A stretch of 64,000 nucleotides of DNA, taken from Mytilinidion resinicola. Lineage: Eukaryota > Ascomycota > Dothideomycetes > Mytilinidiales > Mytilinidiaceae. Position numbers and translations under genes: made by a program. Shown piece by piece: positions 22,859-35,200 of the stretch. The stretch covers positions 660,261 through 724,260 of the forward strand of contig NW_022985442.1 in NCBI RefSeq assembly GCF_010093595.1, given 5' to 3'. Numbering within the stretch: the first letter of the stretch is position 1; every line of letters begins with the position of its first letter. The notes below the pieces were generated by a model. It did not search any database. It was not told the DNA's origin and saw only the letters and a program-made list of their open reading frames with translations.

Positions 22859-23542
22859 CGTGGCGGGGGCACCGTCCCGAGTGGTGGTGTTGATGCGTGT
22901 GGTGAAGCCGGCGGTCAGAATTCTCGGCAGCGACGGGTCACGTGACCGGCATCACCCTTCATACTCGGATCGAGTTTCTCAACGCCAAATCGCAGGACGC
23001 TGCGAGGGAATCTTGATTGGTTCCACCTGCCTCCTTGATTCTCTGGCCGCCTCGCTGATGACGGAGAGCCAGACCGGCTGCAGCCCTACCCCGGGCCAGA
23101 CCGGCGCCCCTTACGCACTGGCGATTGGCGAGGCGCGGCTCGGAGTGGCGGGCTGCAGCAGCCCAGCCATGCCACAATGCTAGGCGCCGAATGGGCTGGC
23201 GCGAGCCCAACGGCATGCCGAGACAGCCCTGAGAGACAGCCCTGGGCGACAGCCCTGGGAGACAGCCCTGGGCGCCGTGACAGCATCATCCGACGACGCC
23301 TGTGTGCCGCGCCCAGCACCCAGCCCAAGCACCAGGCTCCTCCACCACCTCCTCCACCACCCCCCGACGAGCCCTCGCAGCGACCAATTCGCCGCCCGTC
23401 GCTGTGGACATGCGCGACATCGCTCCCGGCGTAGCTTGACTGACCTCGTCGATGAATTTCGATCTGCACGCCCCCGTCCCAGCCTGCCTGCGCAAACTTC
23501 GTCGCCCTCTCCCTCCCCAGCGCCCCCAGCCCCCCCCCCGAC
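22859..23542. promoter_or_regulatory. bidirectional promoter region with a 13-bp minisatellite
   Basis: This 680-bp GC-rich spacer separates the divergent uL22m (-) and SART3-like (+) genes, so it must carry both promoters. It includes four tandem 13-bp units (GACAGCCCTGRGM type) at 23222-23273. CACC/CTCC-rich DNA follows up to the start codon at 23543. No TATA-like box stands out. Confidence 0.5.
23222..23273 (+). repeat. 13-bp x 4 minisatellite
   Basis: Four consecutive 13-mers start with GACAGCCCTG and end AGA, GGC, GGA and GGC. It lies in the divergent promoter, about 270 bp upstream of the SART3-like start. Confidence 0.85.
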
Positions 23543-26500
23543 ATGGACATCAACAGCCTGCTGTCGCCGCAGGAATCGCCCGCCGGCGACACTCCCCCTC
23601 CGCCGCTGCGCCAGTCGCCCATGGGGTCGCCGTTGAAGCCGCCGCAGAGACAGGCGCCGCGCCGCACCTCGAGCACCCTGAGCCAGCACATCACCTCGTC
23701 GCCGCACTCCCACATCGAGCAGATGCCGTCCGCGACGCTGCCGCACAGTTCCTACCACACACATCTCGCAATGGGCGGCCAGCTGCCGTCGCCGGGGCTG
23801 TCGGCCGTGTCGAGCGTGAATGGGCGCGCTGGAGCTATCCACAGCGCCGCGAGCACCCCTCCGATCGATGCCAGGAGCACGCAGAGCTTCGACACGCGCA
23901 TGACCCCCCCGCAGCCGCCGCTCTCGAGACACGCGTCGACGCCGGGCATGGACACACTTGCAGGTGAGTGGGAACTGTATGCGGCAGCAGGGACGCTGCT
24001 AACAGGCAGTGGGTTAGATCTGGCGTCGATGCAGCAACAACAGCAGGCAGTGCTGCATAGTGCAGCCGGCGGCATGCGTGAATCTCAGGCGTATCCGCCG
24101 ACGCGCCCTCCAATGACGTGAGTAGCTTCTGTTTTCACACTTTGCCAGTCACGAACACGGCACCATCCCCTCCCCAATTCCCACCAACTGAAGGGCAATG
24201 AGGCCATCATCCCTCGAAGACTGTCTCACCGACCTGTCAGCGCTGCACAATTGTTGAGCTCGCCCGGCACCCCGACGGCCTGATTTTTCATCGCGCGACT
24301 CATCTCTTCCCTTCATCCATAGCCACGCTCCTCAACACGCTCTAACGCGCTTCCACAGCCTCGAAAACCTCCCGCGCAGTTTCTCCGGCAACTCGGCCAA
24401 AGAACTCCAGATGGCTGCCCAGGACAACTCCCCGCGCGTCTTCAAGGCTGCCTCACTGACCCAAGAGGAGTGCGACATCCTCAACGCCGCGTACGATGTT
24501 CGCCTCAAGCAGCCCACAAGCTACTGGAACAACAAAACATTCATCGATGTCCTCTACGCAGGCTTCCAGCGGCATACCGAAGAGGGCGAGCGGCGGCCCG
24601 CGGGCACATATGAACATTGGTCGGACCTGAAAGAGGCCTTCGAGCAGATCTGCACCATGTACTCCTTGGGCGAAGACTTCTACTGCAACTGGATCGATTT
24701 CAAGCTGAAGAGCGCATATTCCACCCAGGACCGCCACGCTCTCATGGAATTCTGCAAAACCCAAGCTCTCAAGGACGAACCGTGCAGTGTGAAGGTGTGG
24801 ATGAAGTTTGGTGGCATGCTGTACGACTGGTACTTGGCTGCCAACAACCTCACCGAGGAAGGAAGCGATTGGAGTCCGCAAGAGCAGCTAGATGGGAAAA
24901 ACATCTTCACTTGGGCCGAGGTTCAGCTGGCATGGGAACAGGCCGTAGCCGCCACTTGGGCTCAATTGAAAGATTGCCATCTTGTCTTCAACCGATGGGT
25001 CGAGATTCAGGAAGCCAAGTACCGAGCAACCCTAGACATCAGCATGTCCCTGAGCATTCTGGAACAACATGAGCATCGCCTGAAACGCGCTCATGAAAAA
25101 TGGGTCGACACCCGCGATTCATATCAGTCGTGGGTCTCCGAGGTGTATGCCAACGATCCGCAGAATTACGAAGAAAAGATGGAGAGCGTTCACAGCAATG
25201 ACGGCGTTTATGCACGGGCTCGAAATGCCTACAAATATCGGCAGACTTGGGAGAGGCAGATCGAGGCCAAGATGCAGGAGTATGGCGGCGTAGCGAGCAA
25301 AGACGAGTACGATCTTTACGTTGCGTATCTTCGCCACGAAATGAGGAAGGAGGGTGTTTTCAGTCTCGATACCATCACAGCACTCTTCGACCGAGCCGTG
25401 CTCCGATTCCCATACCAAGATCCCCTTTGGCTAGAATATGTGGAGTATCTCATCAAGAAGAACCAGTCGCCTCGGATCGAACAGGTCTTACAGCAAGCGG
25501 TCCGGCACGCTCCCTGGTGTGGTGCGCTATGGGCCCACAAGATTCTCCACCTAGAGATCGCCGGCCTCCAACGTGCTGCTATCGAGGATGTGAAGAACCA
25601 GGCTCTCAAGACCGGACTTCTTGACGTTGGTGATATGGAAGACCTTATACAGCTGTTCATTGCCTTCTGTGGATTCCTCCGTCGCGCGGCGTTCAACAAC
25701 AACACTACCATCACCTACAACGCTTCTGCCGCCCATGCCGAAGAGCCGGTCGACGAGGCTGAGCTTGCCATCATCTCCGCGATGGAGCACGTCAATGAAG
25801 TCGGAATCAAACAACACGCCGGATCCGATCGAACATACCCAGGCGACCCCCAATTCCGACTCGAGAAGATCAAGATCAAGCTCCTGACCCAGCAAGGCCG
25901 CCTTGACGACGCACGCAAGGCCTGGAATGAGATAAAATCAAAACATCTCGGCCAGCTCGACTTCTGGTCTCGCTGGTACACCTGGGAATTGGTTATGTGG
26001 CCTGTCCCCACCGGTCCCAGCTTCGGGATCCTATCAAACCAGCCTCTGGGAGCCACCGCCGTTCTCGAGGAGGCCTTGGACGAGTTGGACACGATTGACT
26101 ACCCCGAGGAGGCAATCCGTATGTATCGCCAGCATTGCGAGCAACACGAGAACGCTTCCGTCGTCCAGCGCGCCATGATCATCACCCGCAACGCCACCAC
26201 AAAGGTCGCTGAGCGTCGGGCTCGCGAAGCAGCTGCCTACGCACAAGCACCAATACCGACCGAGAAAGTGGCTCCTACTCAAACCCAACATCCGGACGCC
26301 ATGCCAGATGCCCCCATAGAATCCACCGCCACATCCGCTAACTCACGCGAGAAGCGAAAACGCACCCCCTCGCCCGCTCCCGCAAACGCAGAAGAGGGCC
26401 CCAAGAAACCCAAATCCAACCACACCGAATTCCTAAACCGCCACGCAGACAAAGAATACGAAAAGCAACAATCGCGCCAAGCGCTTGAAGAAGGCCGGCA

Positions 26501-26912
26501 GGTGTTTGTCCGCGGCATCCCCTTCAAGGGCTTCGAGCCGCCTGACCTCGCCGCGTTCCTGGGCCTGCCCGAGGAGAACGTCAACCACACGGGCATCGGG
26601 CACGCCAGGGCGTATTGCTTCGGCACCTATGGCACTCCTGTAAGTTTACCACCCCCTGCTTTGTTTTGTTTTCTCTGCGGGTTGAGTGGGCAAGAGCGAG
26701 TGCTGACTAAGGGTGTACGATAACAGGAAGCCGCCAACGCCGCCGTCGCCCGCCTGAACGGCACCGAGTTCTGCGGCCGCATGCTCGAGCTCAAGATCGC
26801 GACGCCGAAGGGAAGGGAGGACGCCGCGCAGCACCATAGCTTAAAGCGCAGTTTGGGGAATCGGGGCCGCGCGAAGCGGATTGAGGCGCGGAGGGGCCGC
26901 ATTGGACTGTGA
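23543..26912 (+). CDS. SART3/Prp24-like splicing factor (HAT repeats plus RRM)
   Basis: Four exons, 23543-23963, 24018-24117, 24359-26639 and 26727-26912, give 995 aa. Residues 1-190 are Pro/Ser/Gln-rich and disordered, beginning MDINSLLSPQESPAGDTPPP. The middle is a long run of HAT (half-a-TPR) helices, residues about 200-750, with Trp/Tyr-rich repeats such as VWMKFGGMLYDWYLAANN and DPLWLEYVEYLIKK. A basic linker (REKRKRTPSP) follows, then a C-terminal RRM split by the last intron (RQVFVRGIPFKGFEPPDLAA ... ARAYCFGTYGTP|EAANAAVARLNGTEF) and a basic tail. HAT plus RRM is the layout of SART3/Prp24-type U4/U6 snRNP recycling factors. The first intron is only 54 nt and a multiple of three, so a retained form would stay open. 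The intron joining PPMT|LENLPRS merges two frames that would otherwise look like separate genes. Confidence 0.87.
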
Positions 26913-26920
26913 ATACGTGC

Positions 26921-26938
26921 GTGTGTGTGTGTGTGTGT
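26921..26938 (+). repeat. (GT)9 microsatellite
   Basis: Nine uninterrupted GT dinucleotides lie about 10 bp after the stop codon of the SART3-like gene, so within its 3' UTR. Confidence 0.9.
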
Positions 26939-27310
26939 CTATTATCGAGGTATATCTTCTGAACACAGAGGCTAGTAGGTTGCATAACTCTGGCTCGGGG
27001 GCTTTTCTGGGTAGGGTATGGTAGGGTAAGGGTAAGGGTAAGGTAAGGTAATCGGCGGGACCGGGGGGGGCAGCATCTGTGTGTGTTAACTTTAGCGTGG
27101 AGTTTCGGGACACCTTGTAGCTTTAATTACGGCTGCTGCATACTGAGGGGCGCGGATATGGGCCCCGGGGCGCGGGGGGGGAGGAGGAAAATGGGAAGAA
27201 AGAAAAAAATTTAGCTACCTTTTCCTGTCGAAAATACTGCGAGAGGTGCGTGATGGGGGTTGGGTGATTGTGCTGATGGAGTGGGAGAAGCGTGGGGGAG
27301 TGCGCGGAGA

Positions 27311-27335
27311 AGAGAGAGAGAGAGAGAGAGAGAGA
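27311..27335 (+). repeat. (AG)12 microsatellite
   Basis: An uninterrupted run of AG dinucleotides in the G-rich intergenic region. Confidence 0.9.
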
Positions 27336-28639
27336 AGGTACGTGATGTGATGTGATTGCTGTTTGGCGCGCTTCGTGCCGGTAGGTGGTGGGTGGGATGG
27401 TTGGCTAATGCGGTGATATGTAGCTCGTATGCCCTGACATGCCCATGGCTGGGCTGGGCTGGGCTTTCCCCCCCCCCCAACCCCAACCCCAATCCCCAAC
27501 CTCCAGGTTCTTAGTCATGCAAGGAGGAGTAGTGCAGAAGGGTGCGTGGGGATTAAACTCTCACCACGTCGTTCTGGGAGAATGCATCAAGCACCGCGCG
27601 CATGGAAGATGGAAGCGTAAAACTCCATCGGTTCAACGCCTATGTGCTAGGGCGTGCAACATGCCGCCGCCGACTTTCCCATGGAGTGGCGGGCGTGTTG
27701 TGGAGGGTGGGGGTGGGGAGGGGGATCAAAATAGTCGCATTCTGCGATCCAATGGAGAGGGAGGGAGGGGAGGAGGGGGTGTTGATGGTGTTGATGGTGA
27801 TGGTGGTGGTGGGGTCCATCATTGAGACGAGCTGGTGGTCAGAAGCGTTCCATACTCTGATTTTCTCGACCGGGGGGAGGGGGGAAGGGGGCGGTTATGG
27901 TTTATCGTTAATTGAGGTTGGTGCGCGTCGGTATCATCTCCATCCCTCTCCGTTCCATCCCTCTTCCTCCCTCTTCGCCCCTCTCTTTCTCCACGCAACA
28001 AGTTGCGGCCATCGATGAATGACCAGAGCAGTTGTGAGCACCCCGGCACCCAGAGGATGTTGGAATCCGCCGAAGGGGGGTTTGCGAGCGCGGCTCGTGA
28101 GGTGGGTAGCTTGCTTTGGTTGCTGGGCTGTGGGGCGGGGGTTCCTTGGAGAAATTGGGGGGGTGGAAGGAGGGGGTTTATAGGTGGTCGGAAGAGGCTG
28201 TGATGGGCACGGAGCTGGGAAAGAATAAGGTGGGATTGGCTGCCTAGAGGCGGCTCCGGAGCGGAGAAGTAGAGGTGAATCTGGGATGAGGGATGCGCGC
28301 GCAGGTTGTGGTTGTGGGGTTGGTTCGGGCCGGGAATACGGCGAGGAGGTTCAGATTTGTGGTCTACCGCGTGATTCGTTCTCGAGGATCTTCTGATGGT
28401 GGTATTAGTTTCTTAAAACAGCATACAGCACCTCTGGGTGGGCTGGAGAAGTCAGGCGTCAATGGCAACTAGGAGCAGTGACGGTTGGGGAAAAAAAAGG
28501 CACCATTGGAATAGGCTTTCGAGCGTCAAAACGACGAGAAACGCTTTATTATGTCTTCAAGTCGATTGAGTGTTTACGAGCTCGTTATATACGATCTTTA
28601 CTCTCCTCTTCTTCTTTTACAGAGTCGTCTCCTGAGGTC

Positions 28640-29545
28640 TGTGGATTCTCCGTCGCCGCTGCTTGGGGTGTCTTGATGCGTTTTTGGAAGTCTGGATGAG
28701 AGGGAAGTCTTTGGTTTTGGATGACTGGCAACATCTCTGAGACAGCTCAGTTAGTGGTAGGGAAGTGCACCTAGATGCTTCTTTACAGGGCCGAATATCT
28801 TCTTCAGTTATCAGAAAACGAAAACTCAGGACGTTGACCCGGGTCACGTGTCGGCATTGGCACAGAAATCCCCGGTTGATATCTCAGCATTACGCAAAGA
28901 AAGTAGGACGCCAACTTCTTTCCTTCCCTCCTGTCGCTCCCCTCCTCGTTAAGGACTTTTCACGATAGCAGGAATAGACTGGGTCCAGGGCGGGTGGGAG
29001 GAGCAGGGAAACGGCGGCCCTACGAGTTAATGGAGCTAACCGCGATGCTTGTCTAGAAGACCGAGTGGAAGCAGCCACTTAGTCCAGAGGCAGTAAAACT
29101 TGGACTACTTGAAACTTGACATCGCGCCTAGGTTTTTGAAATTCCATGGAAGCACCCCAAGCAGTGGCAACACGTGGACACAGACTTACGACCTATCATA
29201 AGTCTGGGCACATGGATTTATTACTGCTTGTCTTCAATTCTGCTCACTCGACACCACTGTGAGGAGCAGCCCAGCTAGTAAGCAACCAGGACTTCAAGAG
29301 GCAGTCAAATATGCACTTCTTCAAACTTGACATCGCTCTAGGTTTTTTCAAAATCCATTGGGGCACCCCAAGCAGTGGCAAACGCGTGCACAGACTTATG
29401 ACCTGTCACTGTATCACATGCCATCTATTCGACCCTCTTCTCTTTTCTCTCTTCCTGTTACCTTTCCTTTTCCCTACCAGTCTCTCTCCCCTTCTCCGGT
29501 AGAAACACAGCTACACTCCCTCGCCGCTGCTTGGGGTGCCTCGCA
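28640..29545. repeat. cluster of AGCAGTGG-core repeats, both orientations
   Basis: Inverted cores (CGCTGCTTGGGGTG) lie at about 28658 and 29525. Between them is a direct duplication of about 105 bp at 29098-29205 and 29309-29412. Each copy contains AAACTTGACATCGC, then a TTTTT-AAA-TCCAT stretch, then GCACCCCAAGCAGTGGCAA and ACAGACTTA. An inverted relative of the 3.9-kb unit (CGACACCACTGTGAGGAGCA) lies at about 29246. Together they look like nested copies of one element family. Confidence 0.6.
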
Positions 29546-29742
29546 GTTTCATACTTCCTGCAACCTACGTCGACCTGCCATTGCCTTGGTATCAGCCTCC
29601 TCAGGTATCAATTTTCCAGCTCATTCCTCACCTTCCTCCTTCGACACCGCATCCTCCTGTTCCTTTATTCCATCACAACACTCACAATTCATAGCCTACC
29701 GTCTTTCGCATCTCAAATCCGCCTTTCCTTAGACCGTCTAGA

Positions 29743-29898
29743 CAAGCCCGCTATCAAACACGCCTTCCAAGCCACCTTCATTACTGCCATCTTGACGCCT
29801 CCAGACGTCCTCCGCCTTAACAAGCCCGCCATCAATCACCGCCTCCAGCCGTCCTCTCCTACGACTGCCCAGACACCTCCAGACGCCCTCCGTCATGA
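29743..29898 (+). repeat. 78-bp direct duplication
   Basis: Two tandem 78-bp copies begin CAAGCCCGC(T/C)ATCAA at 29743 and 29821, and each ends near a CCTCCAGACG(T/C)CCTCCG word (29798 and 29876). Because 78 is a multiple of three, the repeat preserves reading frame; one frame reads KPAIKH...TPPDVLR and then KPAINH...TPPDALR. It lies immediately 5' of the sulfotransferase-like frame and may be a remnant of its upstream coding or leader sequence. Confidence 0.6.
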
Positions 29899-30638
29899 AA
29901 AGGAAGCCGTCAAGATGCCCTCATCGCGTCTCCGGAAGCGGGGTCCTCGTCGCTGCTGTCGGCATGCCGGACCCTCCGTTCGATGCTGGCCTTCTTTACC
30001 ACGCTTTCGAAGGTTTACTCCCTCCAGCCTATGAAGCTCTGATGCCTTCCATGGCCGATGGCGAGCACGGAACGTCGGAGATGAAGCGCGTCACGTCCAT
30101 TGCGATGGGGCTCAGCGAACGCGGCGACCAGGAGGACCGTCGCCGCACGCTAAGGTCGCTCTTCGGCAGCTACAAGTACATCACCGAGGCCCCCGCGTGC
30201 TTCTTCGTGGACGACATCTGCGACATGTACCCCAACGTCCGGTTGATTCTGAACACAAGATCCGCGAAAAAGGGCCCTTCGCATCGTCACGAGGTCAAGA
30301 AGTTGTTCGGCTTGCCAATGCAGGCGGCCACTCATACCGCTGATCGGCTTAATACCGCGACCGGGAGCAAGCGCGCAGTGTACACGGCGTGCCGGGACCG
30401 GTTCCTCCAAATGCGGTACGGAGTGTCCTCAGTGCATGACCACCGGCTAATCAAACGGCACAATGCGTGGGTGCGTGCCGTGGCCAAGAGGAAGAACGTG
30501 GAGTTGTTGGAGTGGAATGAGGACGACGGGTGGGGGCCGTTGTGTGCGTTTTTGGGGTGGGAGGAACCACGCATCGCGTTCGAGCCGTCCACGTCGCGTA
30601 AAATTGTCTCAAAGGCCATCAGGTTTGCCATATCGTGA
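29895..30638 (+). CDS. sulfotransferase-like protein (Sulfotransfer_4 type), atypical N terminus
   Basis: An uninterrupted frame of 247 aa. The middle and C-terminal parts match the fungal Sulfotransfer_4 pattern: EAPACFFVDDICDMYPNVRL, then ILNTR, an RYG..HDHRLIKRHNAWVRAV region, then NVELLEWNEDDGWGPLCAFL, and a basic end. In this P-loop family the N terminus should carry a GxGRTGT-like phosphosulfate (PAPS) loop. Here that position reads GVLVAAVGMPDPPFDAGLLY and the loop residues are missing. It is either an N-terminally replaced gene, a missing upstream exon, or a pseudogene in progress. The substrate cannot be predicted. A 78-bp duplication lies just upstream and a 108-bp-period satellite just downstream. 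Confidence 0.6.
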   Translation: MKRKPSRCPHRVSGSGVLVAAVGMPDPPFDAGLLYHAFEGLLPPAYEALMPSMADGEHGTSEMKRVTSIAMGLSERGDQEDRRRTLRSLFGSYKYITEAPACFFVDDICDMYPNVRLILNTRSAKKGPSHRHEVKKLFGLPMQAATHTADRLNTATGSKRAVYTACRDRFLQMRYGVSSVHDHRLIKRHNAWVRAVAKRKNVELLEWNEDDGWGPLCAFLGWEEPRIAFEPSTSRKIVSKAIRFAIS

Positions 30639-30734
30639 GCGTTCCGGTTGCTTGGGGGGGTTCTTTCGGGGAGTTGATAGCACGGTCTAAAAATATAGGC
30701 TCTGCTCTGCGCATTTGGAACCTGCGTGACGCTG

Positions 30735-31095
30735 TTTGAGGTCCTCTGGCACTGTGAAAATTTTCATGCTACAATGTCATGTTAACCGTGAAAACGGTCA
30801 GGGTAACGTTAAGTTCTAGGGGCTTCACATCGGGTGTGGTCATTTCACAGAGTTTTGGCATAGCGATATCACTGCGCGAAGTCCTCCAGCACTATGAAAT
30901 CGTTTAGGATATAATGTCAAGCTCCGGGGGCTTTAAATCGGATGTGGTCATTTTACAGTCTTTTAACAAAGGATGCTACTGCGTGAAGTCCTCTAGCACT
31001 GCGAGAAAATCCAGGGTATGATGTAAAAATCCGGAGGCTTTACTGTGAAAACTCTCAGGGTACGATGTGAGGTTCTGAAGGCTTCAAATCGGATG
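30735..31095 (+). repeat. satellite with 108-bp period (second locus)
   Basis: The word GTCCTC(T/C)(G/A)GCACT recurs at 30741, 30881 and 30989. The last interval is exactly 108 bp; the first is 140 bp because of an internal duplication of about 32 bp. TTTGGCA and TTTTAACA words at 30850 and 30958 also lie 108 bp apart. CGGAGGCTT-, GGATGTGGTCATTT- and ATGATGT-like words are shared with the array at 61.0-61.75 kb. It begins about 100 bp downstream of the sulfotransferase-like stop codon. Confidence 0.75.
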
Positions 31096-31559
31096 CAGTG
31101 CTTCCTATATGTACGTGAAGTTGACGTGTGATGTAAAGTTTTTAACAGTATACATACGCATTTTGGGTTATTGTTGTGTTCGCACACTCGAATTCGATCT
31201 AAATGAATTGCTATCTTGCGAATATGCGCACGCCTCTAGAGCGCTCCAGGAGGAGTCAAGATTGTCGAAGACACGAGGTATTAGACCGCACGGTCTAGAT
31301 CAGAGCAGTACCGGAGTTCTATTTTTAATCACGGAACCTCAAAGCCATTCGTAGCCTGATTGGTGGTTGCAATGTACACCATGGCTCGCATGCTCCAGAG
31401 TCAAGCGAGTACCAAACCGCGTTTAATCATCCCACCCACACAAGAGGCCACGTTGAAAAGGATACTCCTCGCACACTCCAGACTCGTCTTCTACACACTC
31501 CGCCGCAGACGCGTCGAGGGCACCGTGACGTAACCAGTAAACACACTCAGAACTCACAC

Positions 31560-33926
<2,367 letters not shown>

Positions 33927-34004
33927 GAGGGTTAAGAAGACTGAAAAGAAGTACTCATGGAGAGTACGCAGACAAAAAAACGACCCACAGTGCCTCGCTA
34001 TAGG

Positions 34005-34112
34005 TCTGCGCATACTTCCTTACCACTGCTTACAAGGCATCTATACTCGGACTTCGGACAACACCTTGGAGCTCTACAAGCAGTGGAATAGAAGTATACG
34101 GGTGCCTATGCC
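34005..34112. repeat. fold-back AGCAGTGG element between convergent genes
   Basis: The left arm (GCATACTTCCTTACCACTGC, about 34010-34029) and the right arm (AAGCAGTGGAATAGAAGTAT, about 34079-34098) are near reverse complements around a loop of about 45 bp. It fills the short spacer between the 3' ends of the Ser/Asp-rich gene and the acetyltransferase gene, so it may form part of both 3' ends. Confidence 0.6.
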
Positions 34113-34157
34113 GAGACATTGTAGGCTCCACTTCAGGATACCATGTTCAGAATCCCT

Positions 34158-35200
34158 TCATCCCTCCGCCGCGTCGAAAATGGCAAACATCCCCTTCTCT
34201 CCTCGCCCACCGGCATCTTGCTCTTTCGGAACCTTCCCATTCAGCCACATACGGTGGTAATCAACCCCACCCCACTTCCAGCCGAGCTCTTCAAAGACCT
34301 TCCTGCCTTCAGGATTTGGGGAGAATATCTCTGCGATCATGCTGCCTTTAGAGCTCTCAATATCCTGCATTGCTTTATTCAGAAGAACAAACGCTTGTTT
34401 GTACGAATCGGCGAGCAGAGGCCCAAACCGGTGGCCGTGCTCCATTCGACGAACCATAACCCAGCCAAGGAGTTTGTTCGCGTCTTTAGAGGAAACGAGG
34501 GCGTAGCCATAGACGTCCGGACGGGAAAACAATGCCTCGTCTGACCAGAGCTTCGGGCGCTCGAAACCGGTGTGGGCGAGGTCACTCTCAATCAGGAGCC
34601 TATGCGGAACGTCACAGAGGTCCACCAGCTTCTCGCCTTCCTCCAGGTTGAAGTCCGCCTTGATCAAAGGTGCCTCACTCACCGATGGGTGCACCATGAG
34701 AACCAGTGGACACTTCGTGACGAAGCCCCTGCGCTCGTACGTCGGCACTTGCTCAGCGACGCCGTCGAGTCCAACGAAGCCCGTCTTGTGATCAGCATAG
34801 AACTTTAGGAGAGATTCGAACAAGGCGGCACCCCATCCTTTGCCACGGTGCTGCTCGTTCACAATGAAGAAGCCAACCCAGCCGGTGCTATTGGCGTAGA
34901 CAAAAGGGACGATGCAGCCCTCAGCCGTTTCGTCATCTTTGGATTGCACAACTAGCCAACCCTCTTTTCCCGCGACCGCGTAATGGGTCTGGCCGTCGTT
35001 GAAGTCGCGGTACTACAAGTCTGTTAGATGCGTTTTCCTTAACTAAGAACGAATACCAGAATAGAATAGTAGTCTCCCAATAGAATGATGAATCATACCC
35101 ACTGCAGCTTCTGCATTTGAGGCCACCAAAAGTTGCGAGCTTCCTCAAGAGACTTTGCAGGCCGCACAATGAATTCCGAGTTTGGGGTGAGAGATGCCAT
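34158..35200 (-). CDS. GNAT-family N-acetyltransferase
   Basis: Exons 35200-35099 and 35012-34158 with an 86-nt intron encode 318 aa. Exon 1 supplies MASLTPNSEFIVRPAKSLEE and EARNFWWPQMQKLQW; exon 2 opens YRDFNDGQTHYAVAGKEGWL. The GNAT core lies at residues about 60-145: strand WVGFFIVN followed by the acetyl-CoA loop EQHRGKGWGAALFESLLKFY (R/Q-x-x-G-x-G/A pattern) and YERRGF. The second half (SDEALFSRPDVYGYALVSSK, then LLGWVMVRR and GPLLADS) is the YitH/HolE-type second acetyltransferase-like lobe common in fungal two-lobed GNATs. Substrate unknown; no signal peptide, so probably cytosolic. It is convergent with the Ser/Asp-rich gene, with only a fold-back repeat between them. Confidence 0.85.

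Larger units (their letters stand above)
26913..28639. other. low-complexity, G-rich intergenic region
   Basis: The 1.7 kb after the SART3-like gene is strongly G-skewed on the plus strand. It holds a (GT)9 run (26921-26938), GGGTAAGGGTAAGG-type repeats at about 27010-27050, a (GA)12 run (27311-27335), three GGGCT repeats ending near 27465, and a C11 run (27468-27478). GGGTAA is not the canonical telomere unit. A pyrimidine-rich tract at 27940-28000 looks like a promoter but no credible reading frame follows. Confidence 0.6.

Noticed and set aside
21794..22945. A 383-codon plus-strand frame opposite uL22m
   Set aside because: Gly/Arg/Leu-rich mirror of the real gene's GC-rich codons, with no homologous motif.
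23180..23932. A 250-codon minus-strand frame over the start of the SART3-like gene
   Set aside because: Composition is an Arg/Gly/Ala shadow; it also crosses the divergent promoter and the 13-bp repeat.
27000..27055. Interstitial telomere repeat
   Set aside because: The unit is GGGTAA, not GGGTTA/TTAGGG, and it degenerates at once into GGTAAG repeats.
30735..31095. LTR retrotransposon ends
   Set aside because: The similarity is periodic at 108 bp rather than two long terminal copies, with no integrase or reverse-transcriptase sequence between arrays.
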